In this document: in pieces, positions 7,350 to 15,791 of the stretch | How the letters are laid out: each line of letters opens with the position of its first letter | Numbering within the stretch: position 1 is the stretch's first letter | Assembly: GCA_002392275.1 (NCBI GenBank) | Contig: DGGQ01000031.1 | Location: 1 to 29,685 of the forward strand | Direction: 5' to 3' | Source: Treponema sp. UBA3870 | GTDB lineage: Bacteria > Spirochaetota > Spirochaetia > Treponematales > Treponemataceae | DNA length: 29,685 bases | Position numbers and translations under genes: made by a program | The notes under the pieces: model-generated | The model's database searches: none | The model's input: only the letters and a program-made list of their open reading frames with translations | Told to the model about the DNA's origin: nothing

Positions 7350-8849
7350 TTATTTTACAAACTCTTTTTTGAGGAAGTCCAAATCAAGCTCCGGGTAGAG
7401 GACGAACTTGTGGAGAAGTGCCTGGACTCTCTTTTTGCCTTCAGCCTCAACCGCCGGGTCAAGCTCAATCTTTCCCTTTGCAGGTTTTCCGTCTTTTGTG
7501 AGTCCCGGTTTTGTTCCCTTTAAGACCAAATCAATGATTTCGGCAACTTCCTTCATCTCTTCGACACCCATTCCAAGGGTTGTGAGACCAGGTGTTCCGA
7601 TTCTGATTCCAGATGTCCACCATGCGCCGTTTTTGTCATAAGGAAGTGCGTTTGCATTTGCTGTTACACCGCACTTGAACAATGCCGCCTCAGCCTGTTT
7701 TCCGGTGAGTCCATAAGTTGTCACGTCAACGAGCATCAGGTGGTTTTCGGTTCCGCCTGTCTGGAGAATCATTCCCTTTGACTTGCATGCGTCCGCAAGT
7801 GCCTGTGCATTCTTTACGACGTTGTGGGCGTACTCCTGATATGCCGGTGTGCGGGCTTCCTTGAATGCGATTGCCTTTGCAGCCATGACATGTCCAAGAG
7901 GTCCGCCAAGAACCATCGGGCATCCCTTGTTCACATAGTCTGCATACTCGGCCTTGCAGAGAATCATTGCTCCGCGTGGTCCGCGCAAAGTTTTGTGTGT
8001 TGTCGTGGTAACAACGTCCGCCCATTTTACCGGGTCGAAATCATCTGTGAGCACTTTTCCGGCAACAAGTCCTGCGAAGTGTGCCATATCGACCATCAGA
8101 ACTGCTCCGCACTTGTCGGCAATCTCGCGGAATCTGCGGAAATTGATTTTTCTTGGATATGCGCTGAATCCTGTCAAAAGAATCAGAGGCTTTACTTCCA
8201 TTGCCTGCTTTTCAATCGCATCATAATCAAGGAGACCTGTTTCCTTATCAACACCATAAGGATGGCTCTCGAACATTCTTGCGGAAACATTCATCCTGTA
8301 TCCGTGGGTCAAATGACCGCCGCATGAGTAGTCAAGTCCCATGAGACGCTGGTTTCCGAAACGCTTTCTCAGCATATCAAACTGTTCGTCGGTAAGCTCG
8401 CCGAGGGATTTTACGCCAAGCTCCTCAAGTGTCGGGGTCTCAACTTTTTTTGAGAGGATTGCCCAGTAAGCAACCAGATTTGTGTCTGCACCGGAATGTG
8501 GCTGAACATAAGCATAGTCAGCACCAAAAAGGGCTTCCGCTTCACGTGCCGCAACATTTTCAACCGCATCGATATTCACGCATCCACCATAATAGCGGTG
8601 CTCCGGATATCCTTCCGCATACTTGTCGGTCAAAAGGTTTCCCATGGCAGCCTGGACGTTCAGTGAACAATAGTTTTCTGACGCAACCAGTTTCAAGTGG
8701 CTTCTCTGGTTTTCCAGTTCGTTGACGATGGATGCGGCAATCTCAGGTCCAACCTGCGCAACCTGCTGAAGATTTGCGACATAGGCTGTCATTGCGACAT
8801 TCGGCTTTCCATTAGTGGAAGCAAGATAATTTTCCAAAGGTGAAGACAT
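7350..8849 (-). CDS. glyA: Serine hydroxymethyltransferase (long form)
   Basis: A 499-residue PLP enzyme that converts serine and tetrahydrofolate to glycine and methylene-tetrahydrofolate. It shows LVASENYCSLNVQAAMG, then NLLTDKYAEGYPEHRYYGG, HSGADTNLVAYWAIL, VDMAHFAGLVAGKV, the Schiff-base lysine in TTTTHKTLRGPRGAM, and IRIGTPGLTTLGMGVEEM. It is about 80 residues longer than E. coli GlyA. The extra sequence lies in the HLTHGYRMNVSARMFESHPY region and nearby; long forms of this kind are known from other lineages such as chlamydiae. I start at MSSPLENYL because GGGGGA lies four bases before that ATG; the longer frame would need a TTG start inside the Shine-Dalgarno. It has its own promoter and terminator. 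Confidence 0.95.
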   Translation of the reverse strand: MSSPLENYLASTNGKPNVAMTAYVANLQQVAQVGPEIAASIVNELENQRSHLKLVASENYCSLNVQAAMGNLLTDKYAEGYPEHRYYGGCVNIDAVENVAAREAEALFGADYAYVQPHSGADTNLVAYWAILSKKVETPTLEELGVKSLGELTDEQFDMLRKRFGNQRLMGLDYSCGGHLTHGYRMNVSARMFESHPYGVDKETGLLDYDAIEKQAMEVKPLILLTGFSAYPRKINFRRFREIADKCGAVLMVDMAHFAGLVAGKVLTDDFDPVKWADVVTTTTHKTLRGPRGAMILCKAEYADYVNKGCPMVLGGPLGHVMAAKAIAFKEARTPAYQEYAHNVVKNAQALADACKSKGMILQTGGTENHLMLVDVTTYGLTGKQAEAALFKCGVTANANALPYDKNGAWWTSGIRIGTPGLTTLGMGVEEMKEVAEIIDLVLKGTKPGLTKDGKPAKGKIELDPAVEAEGKKRVQALLHKFVLYPELDLDFLKKEFVK

Positions 8850-8917
8850 AAATTCCCCCAAACACGGATTTAGACAGGGCAGAATTCCCCGCCAAGATTT
8901 TTCAAAACGATAGGACT

Positions 8918-8946
8918 ATACTATAGTAAAAAAGAAGTTTTTTCAA
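8918..8946 (-). promoter_or_regulatory. Putative glyA promoter
   Basis: On the minus strand TTGAAA, 17 bases, TAGTAT. The overlapping TATAGT repeats (8915-8925) offer alternative -10 boxes. The leader would be about 60 bases and shows no riboswitch I recognise. Confidence 0.5.
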
Positions 8947-9006
8947 TTAAAATATCAATCAAACCGGGGCTTCTGTGTGAAAAGTTCCCGATTTTGAAGC
9001 ATACTT

Positions 9007-9047
9007 ATAAAAAATCCCCCGTCTCAAAATAAATGAGATGGGGGATT
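9007..9047 (-). terminator. Rho-independent terminator after the Msp-like gene
   Basis: A 14-position stem (AATCCCCC then TCTCA, with one G-T pair between, against TGAGA and GGGGGATT) and a 7-base loop. On the minus strand it is followed by TTTTTTAT. It is the strongest hairpin in the window. Confidence 0.9.
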
Positions 9048-9073
9048 AGTTCAACAGACTGAATCAGCTAAGA

Positions 9074-10570
9074 TTACAGAGCAATCTTGCACTGAATGTT
9101 GATTGTACCAACCTGTCCGTTGGTCTTCTTGTCAGCCTCATTGTTAACAAGGTTGCGTGACTGCCACCAAGCACTGAATGTTGTGTTGTTGATGAGTCCA
9201 GAAACATCGGCTCCAACTTTTACGTTCAGCTTGTTGCCATCTGTTCCTTCTGCCGCGAGATCTTTCTTGTTGCCGTTGTCACCGTTGCTGTTTGTGAATG
9301 CTCCCAGTCCTGCGCCATGGACAAAGCGAAGTCCTGCATAAGGAGTAATTGTTACGCTGTCGTTGATTGCCAGCTTGTATTTAAGTCCACCAGCAACGCC
9401 AAAGTTTGGCTTAACATCGGTCTTTGTAGGAACATCAATTTCTCCAAGAACAGCTGCTGTCAAGTTTGGAATGAGGTCTCCGCTGTAGAATGAAGGAACA
9501 ATTGTAATTCCACGATCATTTGCATCAAACTTCTGAAGATCAGCAATCTTTACAGCCACGCCAACTCCAGGTGTCACTTTCTTTGCATAGTCACCGTCGA
9601 GATAAGGAACACCAGCGTTTGCATCTGCCTCGGCACCCCATGAGAAGATAACTCCAGCGGCCATGTTCATCTTGGCATCGTTTGTGTTTGCATCATTATC
9701 ATCTTTGTAAGCCATGGTATAGCCTACGCTTGGGATGAGCTTGAACTTTTCTCCAAGTGCGAGAGAATATTTTGCGCTTGCTCCAATTCCAAGAGAGTTT
9801 TTGTCAGCCTTTCCATCAACACCAATCTGATAATCGGCTCCTGCCTTGATTTCCAGTCCCGGAACAAACTTCAATGTTGCCTCTCCAGCAAGTCCATAGT
9901 CATTGGTGTAGTAGTTGTCGCCATCTTTGTTTGAACGGAAGTCAAAAGCAATATCAAAAAGATCGCTTGTATATCCCGCAACAATTCCCTGCTCGCGTTT
10001 TGTTCCTGCAACATTGTCAATCTTCAGGTTTGAAGAAAATACTGCATTCTGTGGTCCAAACTCTCCAAGCACTGTATCGCCAGACTTGATTCCGACATAG
10101 ACAGGTCCAAAGTGAAGCTGTGCTTTCTCTACAGAAGCTCCGCCGCTTCCATCAAAACTTGCGTTGTTTGAAGTCCATTTCCATGTTGAATATGAGTTTC
10201 CTGCACCATCGCCCAGTTCAAAAGCGGTTCCTTGATCCTTACCGCCTTTTAGAGTTCCAGTGTCTGCACCTCCGTTCTTTACATAGAGCTGCTTGCCTTT
10301 GATTTCAATCTCGGCCCAGATTCCTTCGCCCTCTGTCTTCTTGGTTCCCTCGTTAGAGATGTTTACCTTGAGAGTCGCGCTTTCTTCGTTTTTGAAGCCA
10401 GTCTTTTGAGTGTCAAGGTCAACACCCCAAGTAACTGCTGCGTTTCCAGTGAACTCTGCAACTTTTACATCCGCTACAGGCTCATCTGCAAATGAAATTG
10501 CAGCCGCCGCGGCTGCCATATTACAATACAGGTGTATTGGGTGATTGCGATTTATGGGCGTTGCGGGCAT
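9074..10570 (-). CDS. Msp/MOSP-like outer membrane beta-barrel protein with abnormal N-terminus
   Basis: A protein of up to 498 residues resembling treponemal major outer sheath proteins, which are abundant porins and adhesins. After a signal-peptidase-like ISFA-DEP site it begins VADVKVAEFTGNAAVTWGVD, typical of these proteins. It continues as alternating amphipathic strands with Gly- and Asp-rich loops (LFDIAFDFRS, LEIKAGADYQIG, TPYAGLRFVHGAG, VKVGADVSGLI) and a short final strand. The N-terminus is odd. A normal copy should start with Lys residues and a hydrophobic stretch, but here MAAAAAAISFA is preceded by a hydrophilic, unrelated stretch (residues 1-17, MPATPINRNHPIHLYC). Neither the ATG at 10570 nor that at 10519 has a Shine-Dalgarno. 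DNA upstream is repeat-like. The gene may be 5'-disrupted, chimeric or silent. The barrel body is intact. Confidence 0.78.
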   Translation of the reverse strand: MPATPINRNHPIHLYCNMAAAAAAISFADEPVADVKVAEFTGNAAVTWGVDLDTQKTGFKNEESATLKVNISNEGTKKTEGEGIWAEIEIKGKQLYVKNGGADTGTLKGGKDQGTAFELGDGAGNSYSTWKWTSNNASFDGSGGASVEKAQLHFGPVYVGIKSGDTVLGEFGPQNAVFSSNLKIDNVAGTKREQGIVAGYTSDLFDIAFDFRSNKDGDNYYTNDYGLAGEATLKFVPGLEIKAGADYQIGVDGKADKNSLGIGASAKYSLALGEKFKLIPSVGYTMAYKDDNDANTNDAKMNMAAGVIFSWGAEADANAGVPYLDGDYAKKVTPGVGVAVKIADLQKFDANDRGITIVPSFYSGDLIPNLTAAVLGEIDVPTKTDVKPNFGVAGGLKYKLAINDSVTITPYAGLRFVHGAGLGAFTNSNGDNGNKKDLAAEGTDGNKLNVKVGADVSGLINNTTFSAWWQSRNLVNNEADKKTNGQVGTINIQCKIAL

Positions 10571-10770
10571 TGGAAAAGGTTCCCGGCAGAGTGTAGCGGC
10601 GACCGGCGTTTTTTAAAGAGAATTATCCCGCTAGAAGGGGTAGCGACCAACGTAGTGGGCGCGCAGGGGAAGACTTTCCCCTCAAAAATAAGATGTGCCA
10701 GAAATTGACGTAGGCAATTTTTGGGTAGTGAGGGACTTAAGGCCCGAACGTCGGGAAGACTTTCCCCAGA
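10520..10770. repeat. Repeat-like, hairpin-rich segment replacing the 5' end of the Msp-like gene
   Basis: The segment is richer in G and C than its AT-rich surroundings and shows no convincing gene. A 15-base direct repeat GGGAAGACTTTCCCC occurs at 10667-10681 and 10753-10767; each copy folds into a hairpin (GGGGAA-GACT-TTCCCC at 10666-10681). Further inverted repeats are CCCGA-ACG-TCGGG (10743-10755) and AAATTG/CAATTT around 10702-10718. Two related motifs, GTAGCGGCGACC (10593-10604) and GTAGCGACC (10640-10648), also lie here. It ends just before the promoter of the DUF1566-like gene on one side and inside the Msp-like signal peptide on the other. I take it as a probable interspersed repeat, but copies elsewhere cannot be seen from this window. 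Confidence 0.5.
10622..10650 (-). promoter_or_regulatory. Possible promoter inside the repeat-like segment reading into the Msp-like gene
   Basis: On the minus strand TTGGTC, 17 bases, GATAAT. If used, transcription would start about 45 bases before the ATG at 10570. This is a weak match found only because the gene otherwise lacks a promoter. Confidence 0.28.
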
Positions 10771-10773
10771 CCC

Positions 10774-10802
10774 TTTAAAAAAAATCCCTTTGCTGGTATA
10801 AT
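10774..10802 (+). promoter_or_regulatory. Promoter of the DUF1566-like gene
   Basis: TTTAAA, 17 bases, TATAAT. The predicted start gives a leader of about 40 bases before the ATG at 10851. Confidence 0.65.
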
Positions 10803-10850
10803 CAACTGTTAGATTATTTGTGGGAAACCAATTTTTGGGGGATTTGTTTT

Positions 10851-11447
10851 ATGAACAGAGCTTTTTTTAAGGGCATCCTTGTGGTTCTGGCGGCTGTGTT
10901 GATTCCGGCACTCTTTTTTGCGTCCGAAAAAACGTACAAAGTGGGCGACATCGGTCCGGGCGGCGGAATTGTTTTTTATAAAAACTCATCCGGTTTTTCT
11001 GTTGACAACGGTAGCGGGGAATCAAAAATCTGCCACTACCTTGAAGTCTCAAAAGAGGATGTCGGCTGTGCGTCATGGGCTCCACGTTCATTGACAGCCG
11101 CCAGTGCATCAACAAGATATGGAATCGGGGAGGGAATGGCCGCGACACAGGATATTCTCAACTCCGCCGGAAAAACAAAACTGACATCCGAAAATTGCGC
11201 CGCCTATGCATGCTCAAAATACAGGACATCCACAACAAAGGCCGGTGACTGGTTTTTGCCGACCAGCGATGAAATAAGGTTGATTTTCAAAAATCTTTCG
11301 CCGGAAAAAATCGACATAAACAATACGGAATTCTATTGGTCGTCATCGGTCGAAGCCGACAACCGTGCTTGGGCAAGAAAAAACAAAACCGCAACGGTGG
11401 ATTCAATCGACAACAAATTTATGGTGCGCGCGGTCCATGCCTTTTGA
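10851..11447 (+). CDS. Secreted DUF1566-like (Lcl-type) protein
   Basis: A 198-residue exported protein. Residues 1-23 are a signal peptide (MNRAFFKGILVVLAAVLIPA followed by LFFAS). There is no lipobox cysteine. The mature part begins with VGDIGPGGGIVFY and ends with GDWFLPTSDEIRLIF, then FYWSSSVE, then MVRAVHAF. This order of motifs is that of DUF1566/Lcl-type domains, which have a C-type-lectin-like fold and are common in secreted treponemal and Bacteroidetes proteins. Four cysteines could form two disulfides. GGGGGA lies about eight bases before the ATG and rules out the longer frame beginning at 10818. The molecular function is unknown; surface or periplasmic binding is plausible. The cupin gene follows after 38 bases, probably in the same transcript. 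Confidence 0.8.
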   Translation: MNRAFFKGILVVLAAVLIPALFFASEKTYKVGDIGPGGGIVFYKNSSGFSVDNGSGESKICHYLEVSKEDVGCASWAPRSLTAASASTRYGIGEGMAATQDILNSAGKTKLTSENCAAYACSKYRTSTTKAGDWFLPTSDEIRLIFKNLSPEKIDINNTEFYWSSSVEADNRAWARKNKTATVDSIDNKFMVRAVHAF

Positions 11448-11485
11448 CAAAGGTGCGTTTTAAAATCAACAGAAAAGAGGATTAA

Positions 11486-11824
11486 ATGAAAATCTGTTTT
11501 AACGAAATGCCGGTCTCCGATTTTCCAAAATTCAAGGGCGGCGAAAAATCTCTTTCCGCAAAAATGTTTTCAGACGGAAAAGTAAAAATCATGCACGGAC
11601 TTTTGACCCCGGGTGCGTCAATCGGACTTCACAGCCATGATACATCATGCGAAGCGGTTTTTATAATCAGCGGAAGCGGAAAAATGATTTACGATGGAAT
11701 CGAAGAAAAACTTGAGGCGGGCGACTGTCACTATTGCGAAAACGGCCACAGCCACAGCCTTGTAAACGACACCACCGAGGACCTTGTTTTTTTTGCCGTG
11801 ATTCCAGAGCTGGTCATAAATTAA
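11486..11824 (+). CDS. Small single-domain cupin protein
   Basis: A 112-residue cupin_2 barrel. Motif 1 is visible as GLHSHDTSCEAVFIISGSG, giving the metal ligands His, His and Glu. Motif 2 is GDCHYCENGHSHSL with the last His ligand. It is a cytoplasmic metal-binding protein. Cupins of this size include enzymes, sugar or small-molecule binders and sensors, and nothing here decides between these. AGAGGA lies about seven bases before the ATG. It is probably co-transcribed with the secreted DUF1566-like gene upstream. No terminator is obvious after it. Confidence 0.85.
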   Translation: MKICFNEMPVSDFPKFKGGEKSLSAKMFSDGKVKIMHGLLTPGASIGLHSHDTSCEAVFIISGSGKMIYDGIEEKLEAGDCHYCENGHSHSLVNDTTEDLVFFAVIPELVIN

Positions 11825-12000
11825 AATTTTCTGGACGGCACGTGGATATTCGTCCGGCCATCTTTTTCCAGTTTTGCGCACAGCCTTGGCCAACTGGCTT
11901 TCCGGGGTTTCATTGCTTGCGCAATCGCTACGCGCCCCCTACAATCCAGCGTACAGACCACCAAGGGAAAATCCATGTCCCCCGGATTATCCGGTATTGT
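11825..12000. other. Intergenic region between convergent cupin and ppk genes, no gene recognised
   Basis: It is richer in G and C than neighbouring spacers and dense in short palindromes: GGACG/CGTCC (11833-11855), TTGGCCAA, TTGCGCAA, and CCGGA-TTA-TCCGG near 11984-11996. Short open frames cross it on both strands, but none has a Shine-Dalgarno or a recognisable product. No T-tailed terminator is seen for either neighbour. It could be another interspersed repeat like the one at 10520-10770. Confidence 0.4.
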
Positions 12001-14190
12001 CTATCCGCGTCTCACCTCAAACTCCAGCTTGGGTTTGGACTCTTTTGAATCGTTAATCCTCCGGTAGATTTGGTAGAGCTGCTCCTGCACGTTGAATGGA
12101 TTTTCTCCTTCGCCATTTGTCGCAGGAATCCATGTTCCGTCGTTTTGCAAAAGGTGGGTCTGGGTGTTGTCGTCAAAATACATCATCAGAGTTTCCTTCA
12201 CTTTTTGGAAAACCTGCTTGTCCGTCACCGGGAACATGAGCTCGATTCGTCGGTCAAGGTTTCTTTCCATCCAGTCCGCGCTGCTCAAAAACAGCTCCTC
12301 CTCGCCACCGTTCTTAAAATAGCAAATCCTGCTGTGCTCAAGGTAGCGTCCGATTGTGCTGACAACACGGATGTTTTCGCTCACACCCTCAACCCCCGGA
12401 ACAAGCGTGCAGATTCCACGAATGTTCAGCAAAATCCTGACACCAGCCTGGCTTGCCTCATACAGTTTTTTGACAATCTCCGGGTGGCACAGGCTGTTCA
12501 TTTTTGCGACAATAAGTCCCGGATTTTCTGGACTGCTCTGTTGTATTTCGCGGTTGATTAAATCAATAAGTTTCTGTTTCAAAGTGATTGGAGCCATAAA
12601 AAGATGCCGCATGGTCTGTACCGCGCTGTAGCCCGAAATCACGTTTAGGAAAAATGTTGCGTCCGATGCAATCTGCGGGTTGCTTGTGAAAATAGAAAAA
12701 TCCTGGTAGACCTTCGCCGTTCCCGGATTGTAGTTTCCGGTGCTGAGATGCACATATCGTCTTAATCCATCCGACTCCCGCCTGATTACCAATGCAATTT
12801 TTGCGTGGACCTTTATGTTCACAATTCCATAGACAACAGTGACACCCGCGTTAATCAGCTCGTTCACCCAGGAAATGTTCCGCTGCTCGTCGAACCTTGC
12901 CTTGACCTCAACAAATGCCGTGACCTGCTTTCCATTCTGCGCCGCCTTTTCCAGTGCCCGTACAATTGGACTGTTGCTTCCTGTGCGGTAGAGCGTCATC
13001 TTGATTGAAAGCACATCCTTGTCAAGCGATGCGTCCTGAATAAATTTTACAACAGGGTCAAAGCTCTGGTACGGAACATTCAGAAGAACATCGTGCGAGC
13101 GAATTGTGTTCCACAAAAATCCATCGGACGGAAGGTCTGCCGGATAAAAATGTTTCCACGCCGGGTACTGCAAGTTTTCTTTGCCATCAAAATCCTCATC
13201 GGAAAGTTCCTTCAGGCATGTCAAATCAACAGGACCGTCAACGCAATACATATCGTCGTCGCCCAGCTGGAGCTTGGTTTTTATATAGTCCGACAAAGTT
13301 TTGCTCGTGGAATTGCAGATGGCCTGGACCGGAAATGATGACTGCCGTTTTACCAGCACCTCTTCCATTGCCTGAATGAATTTTTCTCCGGCATCCTCAT
13401 CAACAGCAAAATCCGCGTCCCGGTTGACCTTGAAAAGCAGAGACTCCTTCACTTCGTATCCAGGGAAAAGACTGTCGCCAAAGGACTCAATCACGTCGTC
13501 AACAAGCGTGAACATCCTGCATTTTTTCTCATCAGGATTTTCGTGCGCAGCGTCGTCCACTTGATTTTCATCCGCAAAGTTTTCGTCGTCGGGGAGCCAT
13601 ATAATTCCCGGAACATCGGACGGAATCTGGACAACCGCCACACCTTCCTTGGAATCTTTTTTAACAGAAAAAATTTCATCCTTCACGCGGAAACCTTCCC
13701 TTGGTCCCAAAAGGAATGCGGCGTAAGAATGTCTGTTCGCAATGTGCGGAAATTCTTCTCCATCGGTTCTGAGCGGAGTCAATAGCGGGTAGATTTGATT
13801 TTTGAAATAGCTCTGGGCAAAATTTTTTTGTGACGGAGAATAGTCCCCCGACTGCACATAGCCAATCCCATTTTCATGGAGCTGGGGCAAAATCTCCTTG
13901 CCCAAAAGTTCGTACTGCTCACCGATTATCTCATGGCAGCGTTCGGAAATCCTTTTCAAAAGTCCAGACGGTGTAAGTCCCGAAGCCTCCGTAATGTTTG
14001 GTGATTTCATCAGCTCACGTTTTATTGATGCGACTCGGACCTGAAAAAACTCATCAAAATTGGAGGTTACTATGGAAAGAAAATTCAGCCGCTCCAGAAG
14101 TGGGACCGTCTTTTTTTTTGCCTCGTTAAGAACTCTCGCGTTGAATTCAATCCAACTCAACTCTCGGTTTATAAACGGAAATTTTGACAT
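12001..14190 (-). CDS. ppk1: Polyphosphate kinase 1
   Basis: A 729-residue Ppk1, slightly longer than the E. coli enzyme (about 690). It makes inorganic polyphosphate from ATP reversibly. The N-terminal domain begins with INRELSWIEFNARVLNEA and LERLNFLSIVTSNFDEFFQV. The two phospholipase-D-like catalytic domains show VKARFDEQRNISWVNEL, VHAKIALVIRR with the autophosphorylated histidine, VHLSTGNYNPGTAKVYQD, and later YLEHSRICYFKNGGEE then FLSSADWMERNLDRRIE, with the second active-site histidine. A GGGAGG Shine-Dalgarno precedes the ATG. It starts 11 bases after the stop of ppx, so synthesis and breakdown of polyphosphate are encoded in one transcript. Confidence 0.97.
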   Translation of the reverse strand: MSKFPFINRELSWIEFNARVLNEAKKKTVPLLERLNFLSIVTSNFDEFFQVRVASIKRELMKSPNITEASGLTPSGLLKRISERCHEIIGEQYELLGKEILPQLHENGIGYVQSGDYSPSQKNFAQSYFKNQIYPLLTPLRTDGEEFPHIANRHSYAAFLLGPREGFRVKDEIFSVKKDSKEGVAVVQIPSDVPGIIWLPDDENFADENQVDDAAHENPDEKKCRMFTLVDDVIESFGDSLFPGYEVKESLLFKVNRDADFAVDEDAGEKFIQAMEEVLVKRQSSFPVQAICNSTSKTLSDYIKTKLQLGDDDMYCVDGPVDLTCLKELSDEDFDGKENLQYPAWKHFYPADLPSDGFLWNTIRSHDVLLNVPYQSFDPVVKFIQDASLDKDVLSIKMTLYRTGSNSPIVRALEKAAQNGKQVTAFVEVKARFDEQRNISWVNELINAGVTVVYGIVNIKVHAKIALVIRRESDGLRRYVHLSTGNYNPGTAKVYQDFSIFTSNPQIASDATFFLNVISGYSAVQTMRHLFMAPITLKQKLIDLINREIQQSSPENPGLIVAKMNSLCHPEIVKKLYEASQAGVRILLNIRGICTLVPGVEGVSENIRVVSTIGRYLEHSRICYFKNGGEEELFLSSADWMERNLDRRIELMFPVTDKQVFQKVKETLMMYFDDNTQTHLLQNDGTWIPATNGEGENPFNVQEQLYQIYRRINDSKESKPKLEFEVRRG

Positions 14191-14201
14191 ACCCTACCTC
14201 C

Positions 14202-15764
14202 CTAAACCAGAACGACCTTGTAGCCAAAAACATTTTCAAACATCTCGCATTTTTCATTGATTGCGATTTTTTCAAGACGCAGATTGTCAACCGTGTTCAC
14301 CTGCAATGTCAGCGTGTCCTTCCCAAGACTAACCGTGCAGTCCGGAAATTTTTGTCTGTGGCTTCTGTCCATGGCATCGGCAAGTCTGAGGATTGCTGTC
14401 AGTTTCAAAATGGTCAGACGGATTGCCCTTGGCTGCAATTTGAATTCGCTGTCGTCCTGCGGAATCTTTTGTCCACGGTGGTATCCTGCAATCTGTGCTA
14501 CAATCCCGATGTCCTCGCGGCTGAGTCCAAAAATTTCGGACTGGCTGATTATGTAGTGGCTGTGCAGATTGTGGTCTCTCGCCCTTATGAACATTCCAAT
14601 GTCATGGAGGATTGCGGAGATTTCAAGGAGCAGCCTTTCATGCCGTGTCATTCCAAGTTCATTTTCAAGACAGTCGTAAATCTTCAGGCTGATTTCGCGC
14701 ACAAAGTCCGCATGTTTTTCGTCGCCCTGATATTTTCGCAGAAGGGTGGTCGCTCCCGCAATAATCTGGGCATCGAATTCCTTTTGTAGATTTTCGTCTT
14801 CCTTGGAGCTTCTGCTGATTAAAAGTCCCTCGCGGATTGAGGTTTCCGGCACAACAAGGGAACTTACGGATGTCACCTTGACAAATTCCTTGTACGCTGA
14901 AAGTGAGAGCTGGAAAGTCTGTGCGTCCGAATAAGAAAGATGGAATCGCCCAATCACTTCGTCCATCGAATACTGCTGGATTTTATCAACAAAGTCCAAA
15001 AAATCCTGCCGCTGGATTTCCCACAAAAATGGAGATATGGCGGTCCCACAAAAAAGTGCCGCAATGCTCATGTCATGTCCGACCGCTATAAACTGTGCGA
15101 CCTGGTTCAAGTTTAGTTCCGAATTGAGTTGGGAACGGGCGTTTCTGATGTAGTCCTTCAAAAATCTACGGCCATCCTCGGCTTTCTGTTCATCCGAAAG
15201 ACTTGCGGCAAGCGCATAAATCTGCTGCTCGATTATTATGGTTCCAAGCCTCATGGAATGTGCGACCGCAATCCGCCCCTTTTCCAAAAGCATCATCTCG
15301 GTGGAGCCGCCGGAAATCTCCAGAATAACTGTGTCGGCGTTCTGGAATCGGGAGCTTACTTCCTTTAGACATTCGGTCACGGCAATGTAGCGGAGACGGT
15401 TTTCCTCAATCCCATCAATGACACGGACTGTAAATCCTGTTCGCACTTTGATTCTGTCAACAAATGGGTCCCTGTTTACGGCTTCGCGGACTGCGCTTGT
15501 TCCTATGACAAAAGTTTCGTCCTTTGAGATTCCCCAAGCCTTTAGTTGCTCGGCATATCGATTCATAATCTGCACACATGAGGCCTGTGTTCCCGTGCTG
15601 ATTGAGCCGAACGTAAAGACATCCCGTCCAATGTTTATGGGAAATTCACTGCGGTCCAAAACCGTAACCCTGTGAGTATTTTGTTCTGCACTTGGCAACT
15701 CAGCAACCAGGAGTCTTATCCCCGTGGAGCCGATTTCAATGACTGCCTGCGGGGTCTGCAACAT
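14202..15764 (-). CDS. ppx: Exopolyphosphatase / pppGpp phosphohydrolase family (Ppx/GppA) with HD domain
   Basis: A 520-residue ASKHA-fold phosphatase that removes terminal phosphate from polyphosphate and possibly from pppGpp. Residues about 7-310 show the Ppx/GppA phosphate-binding loops: AVIEIGSTGIRLLVAE, VIGTSAVREAVNR, ILEISGGSTEMMLLEKGRI and MRLGTIII. Residues about 330-520 are an HD-type helical domain with LLLEISAILHDIGMFI and a later His in IAGYHRGQKIP. AAGGAGACG lies directly before the ATG. It sits between the glycoside hydrolase gene (27 bases upstream) and ppk1 (11 bases downstream). Ppx cannot be separated from GppA by sequence alone, but the pairing with ppk favours Ppx. Confidence 0.92.
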   Translation of the reverse strand: MLQTPQAVIEIGSTGIRLLVAELPSAEQNTHRVTVLDRSEFPINIGRDVFTFGSISTGTQASCVQIMNRYAEQLKAWGISKDETFVIGTSAVREAVNRDPFVDRIKVRTGFTVRVIDGIEENRLRYIAVTECLKEVSSRFQNADTVILEISGGSTEMMLLEKGRIAVAHSMRLGTIIIEQQIYALAASLSDEQKAEDGRRFLKDYIRNARSQLNSELNLNQVAQFIAVGHDMSIAALFCGTAISPFLWEIQRQDFLDFVDKIQQYSMDEVIGRFHLSYSDAQTFQLSLSAYKEFVKVTSVSSLVVPETSIREGLLISRSSKEDENLQKEFDAQIIAGATTLLRKYQGDEKHADFVREISLKIYDCLENELGMTRHERLLLEISAILHDIGMFIRARDHNLHSHYIISQSEIFGLSREDIGIVAQIAGYHRGQKIPQDDSEFKLQPRAIRLTILKLTAILRLADAMDRSHRQKFPDCTVSLGKDTLTLQVNTVDNLRLEKIAINEKCEMFENVFGYKVVLV

Positions 15765-15791
15765 CGTCTCCTTAAACTATAAGAGCTTCTT

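Noticed and set aside
8850..8917. A glycine riboswitch in the glyA leader
   Set aside because: The leader is only about 60 bases and shows no aptamer motif I recognise.
10660..10770. A CRISPR array or transposon end suggested by the repeated hairpin
   Set aside because: Only two copies with a 71-base spacer, no further units, no cas or transposase gene, and no target-site duplication that I can identify.
11645..12056. Short open frames on both strands between the cupin and ppk genes
   Set aside because: They have no ribosome binding site and no recognisable product, and they partly overlap the cupin gene or ppk1.
14184..14789. A 201-codon frame on the plus strand opposite ppx
   Set aside because: It is the antisense shadow of a clear Ppx/GppA gene and has no Shine-Dalgarno or family motif.
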